A stretch of DNA of 32,776 nt from a virus, in IMG/VR virus record IMGVR_UViG_3300033144_006702, positions 1 to 32,776 of that record; one strand, written 5' to 3'. The notes under the pieces are model-generated. The model searched no databases, had not been told where the DNA came from, and saw only the letters and a list, made by a program, of their open reading frames with translations. A program made the position numbers and the translations under genes. This document shows, one piece after another, positions 20,207 to 28,172 of this stretch (position 1 is the stretch's first letter; each line of letters begins with the position of its first letter).

Positions 20207-21825
20207 AAGAATTAAGCAAGGAAATGCTGCTGGCGCGAGCTGCCAGTGCGAAGACTGTTGCAGATATGTGGATGTCGCAGTTGCAGCAAGTCTATGAATT
20301 AGTGCTTCCTAATAAAGCGGAGTTTGCAATCTTTAGACGTATTGAAGGCGGTCCTAGGACGCAATATGTTTTTGATTGTACGGCTATTACTGCATTAAAA
20401 AGATGGGCAGCCAACGTTCAATCCATGTTGATGCCTAACACTACCTATTGGGCAAAATTTCGTCCTGGTAGCAAGGTTTTAGCTCCTAACTCAGGAATAG
20501 ACCCTCAGGATGCACAAATCGAATGCGATAAATGGCAGAAGGATTTCTTTACCGCTTTAAATAAATCCAATTTCAGTAATGCAGTCTATCAAAGTATTTT
20601 GGAGATGGGCATTAGTACCGGAGTTATGTTACTTCAGCCTGGCACTAAAACTAATCCGTTCAATTTTAAAGCCGTTCCTTTACATCAGATTGCTATTGAG
20701 CAAGGTGCTAATGACACTGTTGAGACGGTATTTAGAAAATATCGAATGCGAGCAAAACAAATCTACCAAACGTGGCCTGATGCCGATTATACCGATGGGC
20801 AAATGGCTATCTTTGAAGGGCCAGCTAATGATGAGCTCGAGCTTATTGAAGGTTGCGTCTATGAACCTCAGTTAGAGGGTAAGAGGAAATATTGCGTTTT
20901 CGTCATGATGGAAGGGTTCGAGAATTTCATTGTGAAAGAATATCGGACTTGGTCGCCTTGGATTGTTTTTAGATCTAGTGTGTATGCAGCCGAATCATTT
21001 GGGCGTGGACCTATTTTAGATTTATTGCCGTTCATTAGAGAGCTTAATCAACTGGCGCAATATGATTTACAGGCAGCGAGTTTCGCGGCGAATCCTATAT
21101 TTTTAGTCGCGGCTGGCAGCGAGATTAACCCATATACCGCAAGAATTTCTCCGGGAGCGATAATCCCAGTCCAACAAACGACACCAGGTATGGCTCCAAT
21201 TAGCCAATTAACAATTCAAGGAACACCTGGTTATAGCCAATTAACTCGTGCTGAGTTAGTAGCCGCTGTTCATGACACCATGAATACCAATCCGATTGTT
21301 CCTAATACATCAGCGGACAAGACAGCTACCGAAGTTCAAGCAAGACAGGCTGAGTGGTTAAGGCAAAATCAATCTACGGCAGCAAGGTTAGAGAAGGAGC
21401 TATGTAGGCAAGTGATAGAAAAGTGTTGGCATATTATGCATTCATTTGGTTTGGTTCCTTATCAATATATTAATGATGTCGACATCACAGTGGAATTTGA
21501 AAGCACGATAAAAGATATCCAAGGGTTAAATGAAGTTAATAAAGCAGTACAAGCATCGCAGCTGATTACCCAAATCTTAGGTCCACAAGCAGCTATGGCG
21601 GCATTTGTTCAGGGTTATAAAGTTGAAGATGTAGCTACGTATGTTTTAGAGAAACTTGATGTTAATCCCAAAATTATTAGAAACGCCGCATCTCGACAAA
21701 AGATTATGCAAGCAGCGGCTAAACAAAATCAAGTAACTCAAGCGCAACAAGGGGCAGCACAAGCACAAGCGATCCAATTGAAAGACAAAGCGCAAGAAAA
21801 TACGGAGCCACAAGGACAGATTTAA
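20203..21825 (+). CDS. Portal protein, T7-like head-tail connector (540 aa)
   Basis: The length and order match T7-like connectors (T7 gp8 is 536 aa). The N-terminus is helical with DMWMSQLQQVYELVLPNKAEF, followed by a strand-rich clip/stem region. The conserved central segment 'AESFGRGPILDLLPFIRELNQLAQYDLQAASFAANPIFLV' and the later 'TATEVQARQAEWLRQN' helix are typical of the family. The C-terminus is Gln/Ala-rich (KQNQVTQAQQGAAQAQAIQ), as is common. It forms the dodecameric ring through which DNA is packaged and ejected. ATG 20203 overlaps the previous stop. Confidence 0.9.
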   Translation: MKELSKEMLLARAASAKTVADMWMSQLQQVYELVLPNKAEFAIFRRIEGGPRTQYVFDCTAITALKRWAANVQSMLMPNTTYWAKFRPGSKVLAPNSGIDPQDAQIECDKWQKDFFTALNKSNFSNAVYQSILEMGISTGVMLLQPGTKTNPFNFKAVPLHQIAIEQGANDTVETVFRKYRMRAKQIYQTWPDADYTDGQMAIFEGPANDELELIEGCVYEPQLEGKRKYCVFVMMEGFENFIVKEYRTWSPWIVFRSSVYAAESFGRGPILDLLPFIRELNQLAQYDLQAASFAANPIFLVAAGSEINPYTARISPGAIIPVQQTTPGMAPISQLTIQGTPGYSQLTRAELVAAVHDTMNTNPIVPNTSADKTATEVQARQAEWLRQNQSTAARLEKELCRQVIEKCWHIMHSFGLVPYQYINDVDITVEFESTIKDIQGLNEVNKAVQASQLITQILGPQAAMAAFVQGYKVEDVATYVLEKLDVNPKIIRNAASRQKIMQAAAKQNQVTQAQQGAAQAQAIQLKDKAQENTEPQGQI

Positions 21826-21827
21826 GT

Positions 21828-22112
21828 ATGAAGCAGACTGAAGACCCAATAGATTTAATTAATCAAAATCGCGAAAAATTTAAAGCAGATTATAAAACCG
21901 AATTACATCAGGTATACCGTGCAGCTTACGAAACTTTTGAAAAAACCAAATATGGGCAAGTATTACGCCAAGTTTTAGAGAAAAAGTTATTTTCTCCCAT
22001 TGGTCCAGAAGTAGATGCAACTTATATGGCTGGTCAGCATGACATGATACGGATGATATTTGGGTGGATTAAAAGTTATGAATTATTAGCACAAGGAATT
22101 GAGCATGGATGA
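21828..22112 (+). CDS. Hypothetical late protein between portal and scaffold (94 aa)
   Basis: ATG 21828 is two bases after the portal stop, with AAGGACAG upstream. The product is a mixed helical protein (FKADYKTELHQVYRAAYETFEKTKYGQVLRQVLEKKLF…AGQHDMIRMIFGWIKSYELLA). It has no T7 counterpart at this place. Its stop overlaps the scaffold start. Function unknown. Confidence 0.75.
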   Translation: MKQTEDPIDLINQNREKFKADYKTELHQVYRAAYETFEKTKYGQVLRQVLEKKLFSPIGPEVDATYMAGQHDMIRMIFGWIKSYELLAQGIEHG

Positions 22113-22974
22113 GCAAGGAATAGGCACAACGGAAGAGCATACTTCCTTAGTAGATGAGCCAGGGATTGGCTTAACTGATTTAGTACAGAGCGAAACAGAT
22201 CCAGCAGCGACTTCTAACAATAATGTTCACGGTAAAGCTGGTGATCGTGAAGAATGGTTTTGGGTTAATAATGATGACCAAGTGCTTGAAGGTAAAGGTG
22301 AGGCCCCAGTGTGGTATAACAGCAAGACTTTCAAGTCGGTAGAGGAGCAAGCCAAAGCTCATCCTGAACTACGGAAACTCTATAATGACAAACTTAAAGG
22401 AATGTCAGGAGCACCAGAAGAAGGATACAAATACGACATGCCAGAGGATTTTGTTAGCAAAGGTTATGAATATGATGTTGAAAATCCTTATTACCAAGAC
22501 TTCCTCGATTTGGCCCGGACTAACGGGGTATCACAAGAATTGGTAGAGCAGATGACCGACCTGCTTGTTGAATCCGAAAATGTTTCACGTGGAACAATGA
22601 TGGAGCGTCGGGAAGAAACTCAAAACCACCAATTAAGTTCGTTAACGAATGGTGATAAAGAAGGTTTCGAGCACGCAGTTAGAACTGCATCTAATAATCC
22701 TAATGTAGATAAACAGGCTTTGAATGTTTTGTTAGAAGAATTAAATACAGCTGATGCTATTAAAGCCTTTACGTCCTTGGTAAGACCTGAGCAGTATTCA
22801 CGGTTACCTGGTCCAGACGTAGCCTCGGTGAGAGATAGCGGCGCACGGCAAAATCAATTGCGTGAGAGATTAGCGGGTCTAGCCAATTTGCGCGGACAAG
22901 CATTAGAAGATGAAAAACGTTCGGTCTATGCAGCTTATGCTGACGAATACCCTGGGGAGAAATATTTTGGTTAA
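22105..22974 (+). CDS. Scaffolding / capsid assembly protein (289 aa)
   Basis: Acidic, mostly helical protein directly upstream of the capsid region. It has the segment SGAPEEGYKYDMPEDF (about 110-125), a pattern common in podophage scaffolds ('aP-x-xY-x-…P'), and a flexible acidic N-terminus. ATG 22105 has AAGGAATT upstream; a TTG at 22099 would add two residues. It overlaps the previous stop by 8 bases. Likely guides procapsid assembly and is then lost. Confidence 0.82.
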   Translation: MDEQGIGTTEEHTSLVDEPGIGLTDLVQSETDPAATSNNNVHGKAGDREEWFWVNNDDQVLEGKGEAPVWYNSKTFKSVEEQAKAHPELRKLYNDKLKGMSGAPEEGYKYDMPEDFVSKGYEYDVENPYYQDFLDLARTNGVSQELVEQMTDLLVESENVSRGTMMERREETQNHQLSSLTNGDKEGFEHAVRTASNNPNVDKQALNVLLEELNTADAIKAFTSLVRPEQYSRLPGPDVASVRDSGARQNQLRERLAGLANLRGQALEDEKRSVYAAYADEYPGEKYFG

Positions 22975-23383
22975 AGCAAAAAAAACACTAGCAGCATCTG
23001 TTAATAAAACACCTCCTTTACCTAAGATTGAAAAGGATTTATATGAGCGGGCTGTCGAGTATCTCGAATCAGTAGAAGGTAATACAGCTATGCCCTGGTT
23101 CCATTTAAAAGGAGCCAAGGCCAAAAGCAAAAACACTTATCCTGATTTCTTTATCGCGCAGTGGAATCGTAATGCTTACGGTGGCTTATTTGTGCATTTA
23201 GATCCTAATAAAAAAACACTAACCGCGAGCGAAAAAAAATGGGTTACTAAATTTCGTGAGAAAGGTTATGCGTGTGTTACTGTCTCTAAAATGCAGGAGT
23301 TAAAAATATTAATCAATGATTATTATGTGGCTCATGGTCAATCAGGAAAACAATATTTCAACAACCGCTGGGAACGCACCTAA
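22967..23383 (+). CDS. VRR-NUC-like protein with altered catalytic residues (138 aa)
   Basis: The chosen start is TTG 22967, overlapping the scaffold stop, with GGGGAG seven bases upstream; ATG 22910 is a longer alternative inside the scaffold gene. The fold signature of VRR-NUC nucleases is present: N-terminal helix, YPDFFIA with Asp60, 'YGGLFVHLDP', a 'TASEKKWVTKFREKGYACVTVSKMQELKILINDYY' tail. However, the expected catalytic E-x-K is replaced by His77-Leu-Asp79, and the usual Gln of the following helix is Lys. It is therefore probably an inactive or structurally repurposed nuclease. The stop overlaps the next start (TAATG). Confidence 0.65.
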   Translation: MVKAKKTLAASVNKTPPLPKIEKDLYERAVEYLESVEGNTAMPWFHLKGAKAKSKNTYPDFFIAQWNRNAYGGLFVHLDPNKKTLTASEKKWVTKFREKGYACVTVSKMQELKILINDYYVAHGQSGKQYFNNRWERT

Positions 23384-23583
23384 TGAAAGGCACTGTAAAA
23401 TGGTTTTCGTCCGCAAAAGGATTTGGGTTTTTAGTATCTGATGAAGTAGACAAGGATGTCTATGTTCATTTTAGTGATATCAAAATGACGGGATTTAAAA
23501 CCTTAAATGTAGATCAAACGGTAGAGTTTGACTTAGCCGTAACTCCTAAGGGATATGCGGCCAAAGAGGTTCTTGTTCCTTAG
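23383..23583 (+). CDS. csp: Cold-shock domain protein (66 aa)
   Basis: A full-length CspA-family OB-fold protein. It starts MKGTVKWFSSAKGFGFL with RNP1 (KGFGFL, 12-17) and RNP2 as DVYVHFS (25-31; Tyr for the common Phe), ending AAKEVLVP. These bind single-stranded RNA or DNA and can unfold mRNA. It lies between the degenerate nuclease and the capsid gene, inside the late operon, with TAATG coupling to the previous stop. That suggests high late expression, perhaps aiding translation of structured late mRNA such as the capsid leader. Confidence 0.93.
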   Translation: MKGTVKWFSSAKGFGFLVSDEVDKDVYVHFSDIKMTGFKTLNVDQTVEFDLAVTPKGYAAKEVLVP

Positions 23584-23602
23584 CCATATCTTAAGCTATA
23601 CT
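23573..23602 (+). promoter_or_regulatory. Candidate promoter before major capsid gene
   Basis: TTGTTC (23573-23578) and TATACT (23597-23602), 18-bp spacing. It lies at the start of a 138-base leader between the cold-shock and capsid genes. Confidence 0.35.
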
Positions 23603-23626
23603 TTGGATAAGGACGCATTAGCCTAA

Positions 23627-23704
23627 CCTTATTAATTTAAGGAATCCGATTAGAGACCCTGAGGTTTTGGCCAACTCTTAAAAAAGATTCATAACAACAA
23701 TCTT
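23627..23704 (+). promoter_or_regulatory. Capsid mRNA leader with two inverted repeats
   Basis: CCTTA-TTAATT-TAAGG at 23627-23642 and AAGATT-N9-AATCTT at 23684-23704. The second ends just before the capsid ribosome site (TTTAGGAGA, 23706-23714). They may stabilise the mRNA or bind a regulator. Confidence 0.4.
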
Positions 23705-23721
23705 CTTTAGGAGAATACACT

Positions 23722-24717
23722 ATGCCTAGTCAGTTAAGTAACGTGGCAATTCAGCAATTCCACGATCAATTCACTAATGCTTACCAAGCCGCTTCCCAGT
23801 TATCTGGTACTGCTAATACCGTATCGGGTGCCCGTGGGTCAGCATATAAATGGCCTTTACAGGGTTCTGCGCCGATGGTTTTGCGTAATGCCCCTCAATC
23901 TTTAATTCCAGTTTCTAGTAATGATTATGCCCAAGTAACTACACTTTTTGAGAACTATATTTTAAACTTACCAGTTGATATATTTCAGCAAGCTGAATTA
24001 ATAATCGACACGCTCAGCCAACTTGGCCTGGTACACGCTAAAGCAGCTGGACGACGCGAAGATCAATTTTTATTAGACGCTTTATATGATGCAGGCGGTA
24101 TCAATGCCGTCCCAGCTATCCTGCCAGATCAAGAACCTCCTGGACTTGTTCATGGAGATACAGGGTCGAAGGTTCCTGTAACCAACCCTTCCTTAGCTGT
24201 AAACTTAAATGTTGAAAAGATAATTAAGGCAGCAGCGTTGCTCGATCAGGCTAACGTCCCCCATGAAGATAGGTACCTAGCTATATCCGCACCTATGCTA
24301 GCTGGCCTCATGTCAAACGGCGATCAGCCAACAAACATTTTATACAACAATACTAAAAATTTGATGCAAGGTGGCATTGATACTTTCATGGGCTTTAAGA
24401 TTTTTACTTTAGGATATCGTGAAGAAGGCGGTATCACAGTAAGACCTCCACCTGGACTACCTGGCTTAGATCCAATTACTGGGCCTGGAGCTTTCGGCAA
24501 TCCTGTGACTGGGGTAAATGCTACGGCAATAGCTTGGCACAAGTCAGCTCTTGGATCAGTTTACTCACTTAACCCTGTCACTGAGGTAGAATGGGCTCCG
24601 GCTTACCAGAGTTGGTTAACAATTTCCCGACTTAGAATGGGGGCAAGTGCATTGTTAGGTAAGGGTCTGGTTTACATCGATTGTGACCAAGATGCGACAC
24701 CTGATGGTACTGTATAA
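23722..24717 (+). CDS. Major capsid protein (331 aa)
   Basis: It follows scaffold in the standard podophage order, has a dedicated leader with a strong ribosome site, and is closed by a strong terminator. The sequence is typical of HK97-fold capsid proteins of T7-like phages in length. It has a polar N-arm (IQQFHDQFTNAYQAASQL), then a central E-loop/P-domain region (RGSAYKWPLQGSAPMVLR), a long helix (FQQAELIIDTLSQLGLVHAKAAGRREDQFLLDAL) and a C-terminal domain ending AYQSWLTISRLRMGASALL. No frameshift extension like T7 gp10B was noticed. Confidence 0.88.
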   Translation: MPSQLSNVAIQQFHDQFTNAYQAASQLSGTANTVSGARGSAYKWPLQGSAPMVLRNAPQSLIPVSSNDYAQVTTLFENYILNLPVDIFQQAELIIDTLSQLGLVHAKAAGRREDQFLLDALYDAGGINAVPAILPDQEPPGLVHGDTGSKVPVTNPSLAVNLNVEKIIKAAALLDQANVPHEDRYLAISAPMLAGLMSNGDQPTNILYNNTKNLMQGGIDTFMGFKIFTLGYREEGGITVRPPPGLPGLDPITGPGAFGNPVTGVNATAIAWHKSALGSVYSLNPVTEVEWAPAYQSWLTISRLRMGASALLGKGLVYIDCDQDATPDGTV

Positions 24718-24724
24718 CTTTAAT

Positions 24725-24745
24725 AGCCCCTCCAGGGGCTTTTTA
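24725..24745 (+). terminator. Rho-independent terminator after major capsid gene
   Basis: AGCCCC-TCCA-GGGGCT followed by TTTT, eight bases after the capsid stop. T7 also places its main late terminator directly after gene 10. Read-through would supply the downstream tail genes. Confidence 0.9.
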
Positions 24746-24760
24746 ATAGGAGATTGAGCG

Positions 24761-25315
24761 ATGGCTTATAATGCCGAGAATATGGTGCAATTAAGTGCGG
24801 GAGAAACGAGTGCTGATCAGTTAGCTGGGATAAGGATTTTTAGTTATGAAAGTTTGGATGATACTATTGATACCCAAGTAACGACAGTAGGATATTTTAA
24901 CAAAGCAATCCCTTTATTACGCTGGGGTTCCTTGATTATGTTGGCCGATGGTGCGGTGTTACCTGAATTATATCAGGTCGTATCTAATAATGGCGATGTG
25001 CCCATCTTAGAGCCGTTTCCATCGAGTAATGTACCTTCCCCTTACTATGAAACCTTATCTGAAGAGCCTGTAGAGTTTCTCACTGCTGGCGGTGCTGTTG
25101 ATACTGTGGCCGTGGCGGATTCCGTAGTTGGAGCTTATGCGGTTTATGCTCTTAATTCCGAAGTAATTGATATTGGGCCTCCTGGAGCTCATTCTGGGAT
25201 AGAGTACATAGAGTGTCAAGCTGGGCAAATAGAAGTGAACTGGTCGCGCCCTGTTATTGGGGGACAGACTGTTAAGTTATGGATTCAAATCCGCAGTGCG
25301 ACCCCAACACCTTAG
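24761..25315 (+). CDS. Tandem virion-associated family, member 1 (184 aa)
   Basis: First of five related genes between capsid and tail tube A. N-terminal family pattern: LSAGETSADQLAGIRIFSYES, then DDTID…VGYF and RWGSLIMLAD, 'YQVVS'. It has a C-terminal domain ending GQIEVNWSRP…VKLWIQIRS, shared with member 4. Beta-rich and acidic. ATG 24761 follows TAGGAGATTGAG. Probably capsid decoration or head-fibre subunits; assignment is by position and family pattern, not by known homology. Confidence 0.75.
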   Translation: MAYNAENMVQLSAGETSADQLAGIRIFSYESLDDTIDTQVTTVGYFNKAIPLLRWGSLIMLADGAVLPELYQVVSNNGDVPILEPFPSSNVPSPYYETLSEEPVEFLTAGGAVDTVAVADSVVGAYAVYALNSEVIDIGPPGAHSGIEYIECQAGQIEVNWSRPVIGGQTVKLWIQIRSATPTP

Positions 25316-25326
25316 GAGAAATTTAA

Positions 25327-25716
25327 ATGGCTACTTATAATCCCAAACATTTTGCATTAACTGGGGGAGCTGAACTAGCTGGGGATGAAGGAATCCCTAA
25401 ACTCTTCGGCTATTATGCAGAAGTCGATACTTATGACGATATTATCAATTCAGTAGGGCCTCCTGCTCCATTTGGTAGTGATTTTTTTGGTTTACGTACT
25501 AATGGGTCGGGCGTACCTTTAACTCCCGCACAAACTCAATTGCCTAGTGTTACAGATCAATTGTCTGCTGGCAGTATGATTATGATTTATGGCGATCATC
25601 AAACTAACACGGGTGCTCCCACTGACGACAAGTATTATATCTTGTATGTCGCAGTAACTTCGCAGCCTGGGTTTGATACGGCCTATTCTCAAATTTATTA
25701 TTATGCTGAACCGTAA
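25327..25716 (+). CDS. Tandem virion-associated family, member 2 (129 aa)
   Basis: ATG 25327 follows TAGGAGAAAT. It carries the shared core: GGAELAGDEGIPKLFGYYAEVDTYDDI, DFFG and 'LSAGSMIMIYGD', 'YYILYVAV'. It lacks the C-terminal domain of members 1, 4 and 5. The spacing to its neighbours is 11-14 bases. Confidence 0.72.
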   Translation: MATYNPKHFALTGGAELAGDEGIPKLFGYYAEVDTYDDIINSVGPPAPFGSDFFGLRTNGSGVPLTPAQTQLPSVTDQLSAGSMIMIYGDHQTNTGAPTDDKYYILYVAVTSQPGFDTAYSQIYYYAEP

Positions 25717-25730
25717 GGAGCACTAGATTC

Positions 25731-26159
25731 ATGCCTATTTACCCTATCAATCCTGACCCCCAATTTACCCCGAACGGTTTTGGTGCAGGTTCCTCACAAA
25801 CTGGCATCGATAGTCGTATTCCTAAATTTTTTGGATATAGATGTCTTCAAGATCATACTGCAGTGGAGATAGCAGCTGACGGATATTTTGGTCCTGCGCT
25901 CCCATGGTCATTTCTAGGTCCGAATATGGTGGGCAACACTAGTCCCAATGAAAATGCTGCGCAACCTACACTTGCAAAGAGTGTTCCCCCAGGTAGTTTT
26001 ATTTCTATTGTTGCCTTTCCGGCGCCTGTGCCTCCAGATCAGCAGTTTCAAGCAGCAGTTGTGACAGAGATTGAACCAGATGCAAGTGTTCCTGCTGCTT
26101 ATCAAAGCGCAGTGAAGCCGACCAAAGTGATTGCTAACCATTGGGTATGGCCTTTTTAG
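25731..26159 (+). CDS. Tandem virion-associated family, member 3 (142 aa)
   Basis: ATG 25731 follows AAGGAGCACTAG. The core pattern is retained: GIDSRIPKFFGYRCLQDHTAVEIAADGYFGP, then VPPGSFISIVAF and 'FQAAVVTEIEPD'. Pro-rich linkers are present and the long C-terminal domain is absent. It resembles member 2 most closely (RIPKFFGYR versus GIPKLFGYY). Confidence 0.72.
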   Translation: MPIYPINPDPQFTPNGFGAGSSQTGIDSRIPKFFGYRCLQDHTAVEIAADGYFGPALPWSFLGPNMVGNTSPNENAAQPTLAKSVPPGSFISIVAFPAPVPPDQQFQAAVVTEIEPDASVPAAYQSAVKPTKVIANHWVWPF

Positions 26160-26170
26160 GAGGGCGTATC

Positions 26171-26218
26171 ATGGCAGTTCTTGGTCATATTGATATTACC
26201 ACTTTACTTGAGGACTAA
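26171..26218 (+). CDS. Possible 15-codon minigene
   Basis: ATG 26171 is preceded by AGGAGGGCGTATC, one of the best ribosome sites in the window, but the frame ends after 15 codons (MAVLGHIDITTLLED). Its stop is two bases before the next gene's ATG. It may serve to couple or regulate translation of member 4, or be the remnant of another family member. Confidence 0.4.
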   Translation: MAVLGHIDITTLLED

Positions 26219-26220
26219 TC

Positions 26221-26880
26221 ATGGAAGCAGATATTAATAAATTATCACGGATTACGTCAGGAGAAATCGGCTTCGATCAGGCTATAGTTGATTATTTTTA
26301 TTATGACCCGGAGTTAGACTTCCAAGATTTTATGAGTCTCGGGTTTTTGGATAAAATTTCTTCAAAGTTTCAGGTAGGCTCGCGCATAAGTGTCTATTGT
26401 CTGGGTAATAATACAGGTTTTGCTCCTTCGTTAAAAAGATTGGATGCGGTTGTTGCAGCTATAACGCCATTTCCTACCCCAACAACTTATGAGCAAGTTA
26501 AGTTGGTCGCCGGTCCGGGCACATGGCAAACTAATGATGGTACAATCAACGTCTGGTCCAACTATTCCTGTATATTCCAAGGATTTGCTACGTGGGTTAC
26601 CCCGGCTCTTCCTAACCCTAATCCTGGCCTCAATAAGATTGACCTTCCCAATGCTCAAATAGCACTCCAGGCACAAGATAAAATACTTTTTAATCAACCT
26701 GAACCTGGGGATAACGCGCAAGCCCATATGGTTAGGACTTGTCAACCAGCTAGTGCCGGAGAGATTGAGCTAGCGTGGGCCCCTGTGGCATTAGGTATTC
26801 CTCCAGTAGTTATATTCGACCCTCCAGCCGGGCTAACATGCGAAATGTTTATTCAGGTCTGGTCTAATATTTTACTTTAG
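26221..26880 (+). CDS. Tandem virion-associated family, member 4 (219 aa)
   Basis: ATG 26221 follows TTGAGGACTAATC. The N-terminus LSRITSGEIGFDQAIVDYFYYDPE is nearly the same as in member 5. The core 'MSLGFLDK…VGSRISVYCLG…DAVVAAITP' follows. The C-terminal domain ends GEIELAWAPV…CEMFIQVWS, echoing member 1. Presumed beta-sandwich virion protein. Confidence 0.74.
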   Translation: MEADINKLSRITSGEIGFDQAIVDYFYYDPELDFQDFMSLGFLDKISSKFQVGSRISVYCLGNNTGFAPSLKRLDAVVAAITPFPTPTTYEQVKLVAGPGTWQTNDGTINVWSNYSCIFQGFATWVTPALPNPNPGLNKIDLPNAQIALQAQDKILFNQPEPGDNAQAHMVRTCQPASAGEIELAWAPVALGIPPVVIFDPPAGLTCEMFIQVWSNILL

Positions 26881-26889
26881 GAGCATGAG

Positions 26890-27582
26890 ATGCCATATAT
26901 TCCTTCAAGATTAGCGCGAATAACTCCCGGAGAGGTTAGTCCTGACCAAGCGGTGATAGATTATTTTTATTATGCTCCTGAGGTCCCAATTAAAACCATA
27001 ATGAGCAAAGGCTTTTTCGATAGCGCTGGTTACCTTTTTTATAATAGTAACAATTCGCGAACTTACCAACGCATTTCAATCTATGCGCTCAAAGGAGTTC
27101 TAGGCGATCCGAGTTGTGATAGATATTCAGCAGTAGTTTCGGATGTTACGCCTACCTCTGGACCTAGCCAAATCCCTCCGAATGAGTTTGCAGTTACAGT
27201 TTCATTAGGTGCCGACACTAGTTATACATATGATGATACTGTAGTCCCCCCACCTGTTAATCAATCTTGGCATAATTTTTTCATTAAATACCAAGGAGTT
27301 CTGCGATACACCAGTAATTTTATCCCTGGAACTCCGGTCATTATCGATGTTCCTAGTGCTTATGCGTATGGGCCAAGTGATTTTTCCACGGCTGTGTTAA
27401 TGTCCGCGCCAGGCAATCCCAATCAACCTCTAGCCGGAGATGCAATTATCGCTTCTTATGTAGAGGCAGGGCCTAGCTCTGTCTTCCCATTGCGCGTAAG
27501 AATTATCAATCCTAGTGCTGGGAGCGGCTTTAATCAACGGGCGTGGGTAACGATATACAGCACCACATGTAAGTTTCTCTAA
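26890..27582 (+). CDS. Tandem virion-associated family, member 5 (230 aa)
   Basis: ATG 26890 follows TTAGGAGCATGAG. N-terminus LARITPGEVSPDQAVIDYFYYAPE matches member 4 closely; 'MSKGFFD…RISIYALKG…SAVVSDVTP' is the family core. A longer C-terminal beta-rich domain diverges from the others. It lies directly before tail tubular protein A. Confidence 0.74.
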   Translation: MPYIPSRLARITPGEVSPDQAVIDYFYYAPEVPIKTIMSKGFFDSAGYLFYNSNNSRTYQRISIYALKGVLGDPSCDRYSAVVSDVTPTSGPSQIPPNEFAVTVSLGADTSYTYDDTVVPPPVNQSWHNFFIKYQGVLRYTSNFIPGTPVIIDVPSAYAYGPSDFSTAVLMSAPGNPNQPLAGDAIIASYVEAGPSSVFPLRVRIINPSAGSGFNQRAWVTIYSTTCKFL

Positions 27583-27602
27583 TCTAAGAAGGGGTACGAG
27601 CC

Positions 27603-28172
27603 ATGACTAGTAAGTTGGAAGTGATAAACCAAGCCTTAACTTACTTAGGCAATCCCACCGTTCCTGCACTCACCATAGGCGACCCAGTAGTAAATGCGAT
27701 GTCCTTAATTTATGATGCGGAAAAATCCAATTTATTATCTTGGAATCCCTGGCGTTTTGCTACTAAATGGGCGACATTAACGCCCTCAGCCACTCCCTCA
27801 CCGTACCCAAAGTTCCAATATGTGTATGACTTGCCGACCGATTATATACAGGCGGTAGATACTTACTATTGGGAAAACTACAATATTGTTGGTCCTTTAA
27901 TATTAGCCAACATTAATCCGCCCTGGTTATGGGGTTATATATATGATGTTCCCGAAAGCGCATTTCCTGAGTATTTTACACTAGCTTTGAGCCACACTAT
28001 AGCCTCAAAATCAGCAACTCTTTTAACTGAAAATCCCGAAATAGCTAAATACTGGCAACAACAAGCTAGTATCCAAACTCTCAGGGCACAGAATCGTGAT
28101 GGTACTGCGGTTCCTGCTCAGAGTATTAGAGACAACCCAATGCTAGCCAACCATTTTTTCAGGAATTTTTAA
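27603..28172 (+). CDS. Tail tubular protein A, gp11-like (189 aa)
   Basis: Typical gatekeeper/adaptor protein of T7-like tails. N-terminus KLEVINQALTYLGNPTV (family pattern 'E.IN.cL..LGe.pv'), then a long helix with AMSLIYDAEKSNLLSWNPWRFATKWATL ('W.FN' type motif), and YDLPTDYIQAVDTYYW. It forms the dodecameric ring below the portal. ATG 27603 follows AAGGGGTACGAG. Directly abuts tail tubular protein B. Confidence 0.92.
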   Translation: MTSKLEVINQALTYLGNPTVPALTIGDPVVNAMSLIYDAEKSNLLSWNPWRFATKWATLTPSATPSPYPKFQYVYDLPTDYIQAVDTYYWENYNIVGPLILANINPPWLWGYIYDVPESAFPEYFTLALSHTIASKSATLLTENPEIAKYWQQQASIQTLRAQNRDGTAVPAQSIRDNPMLANHFFRNF

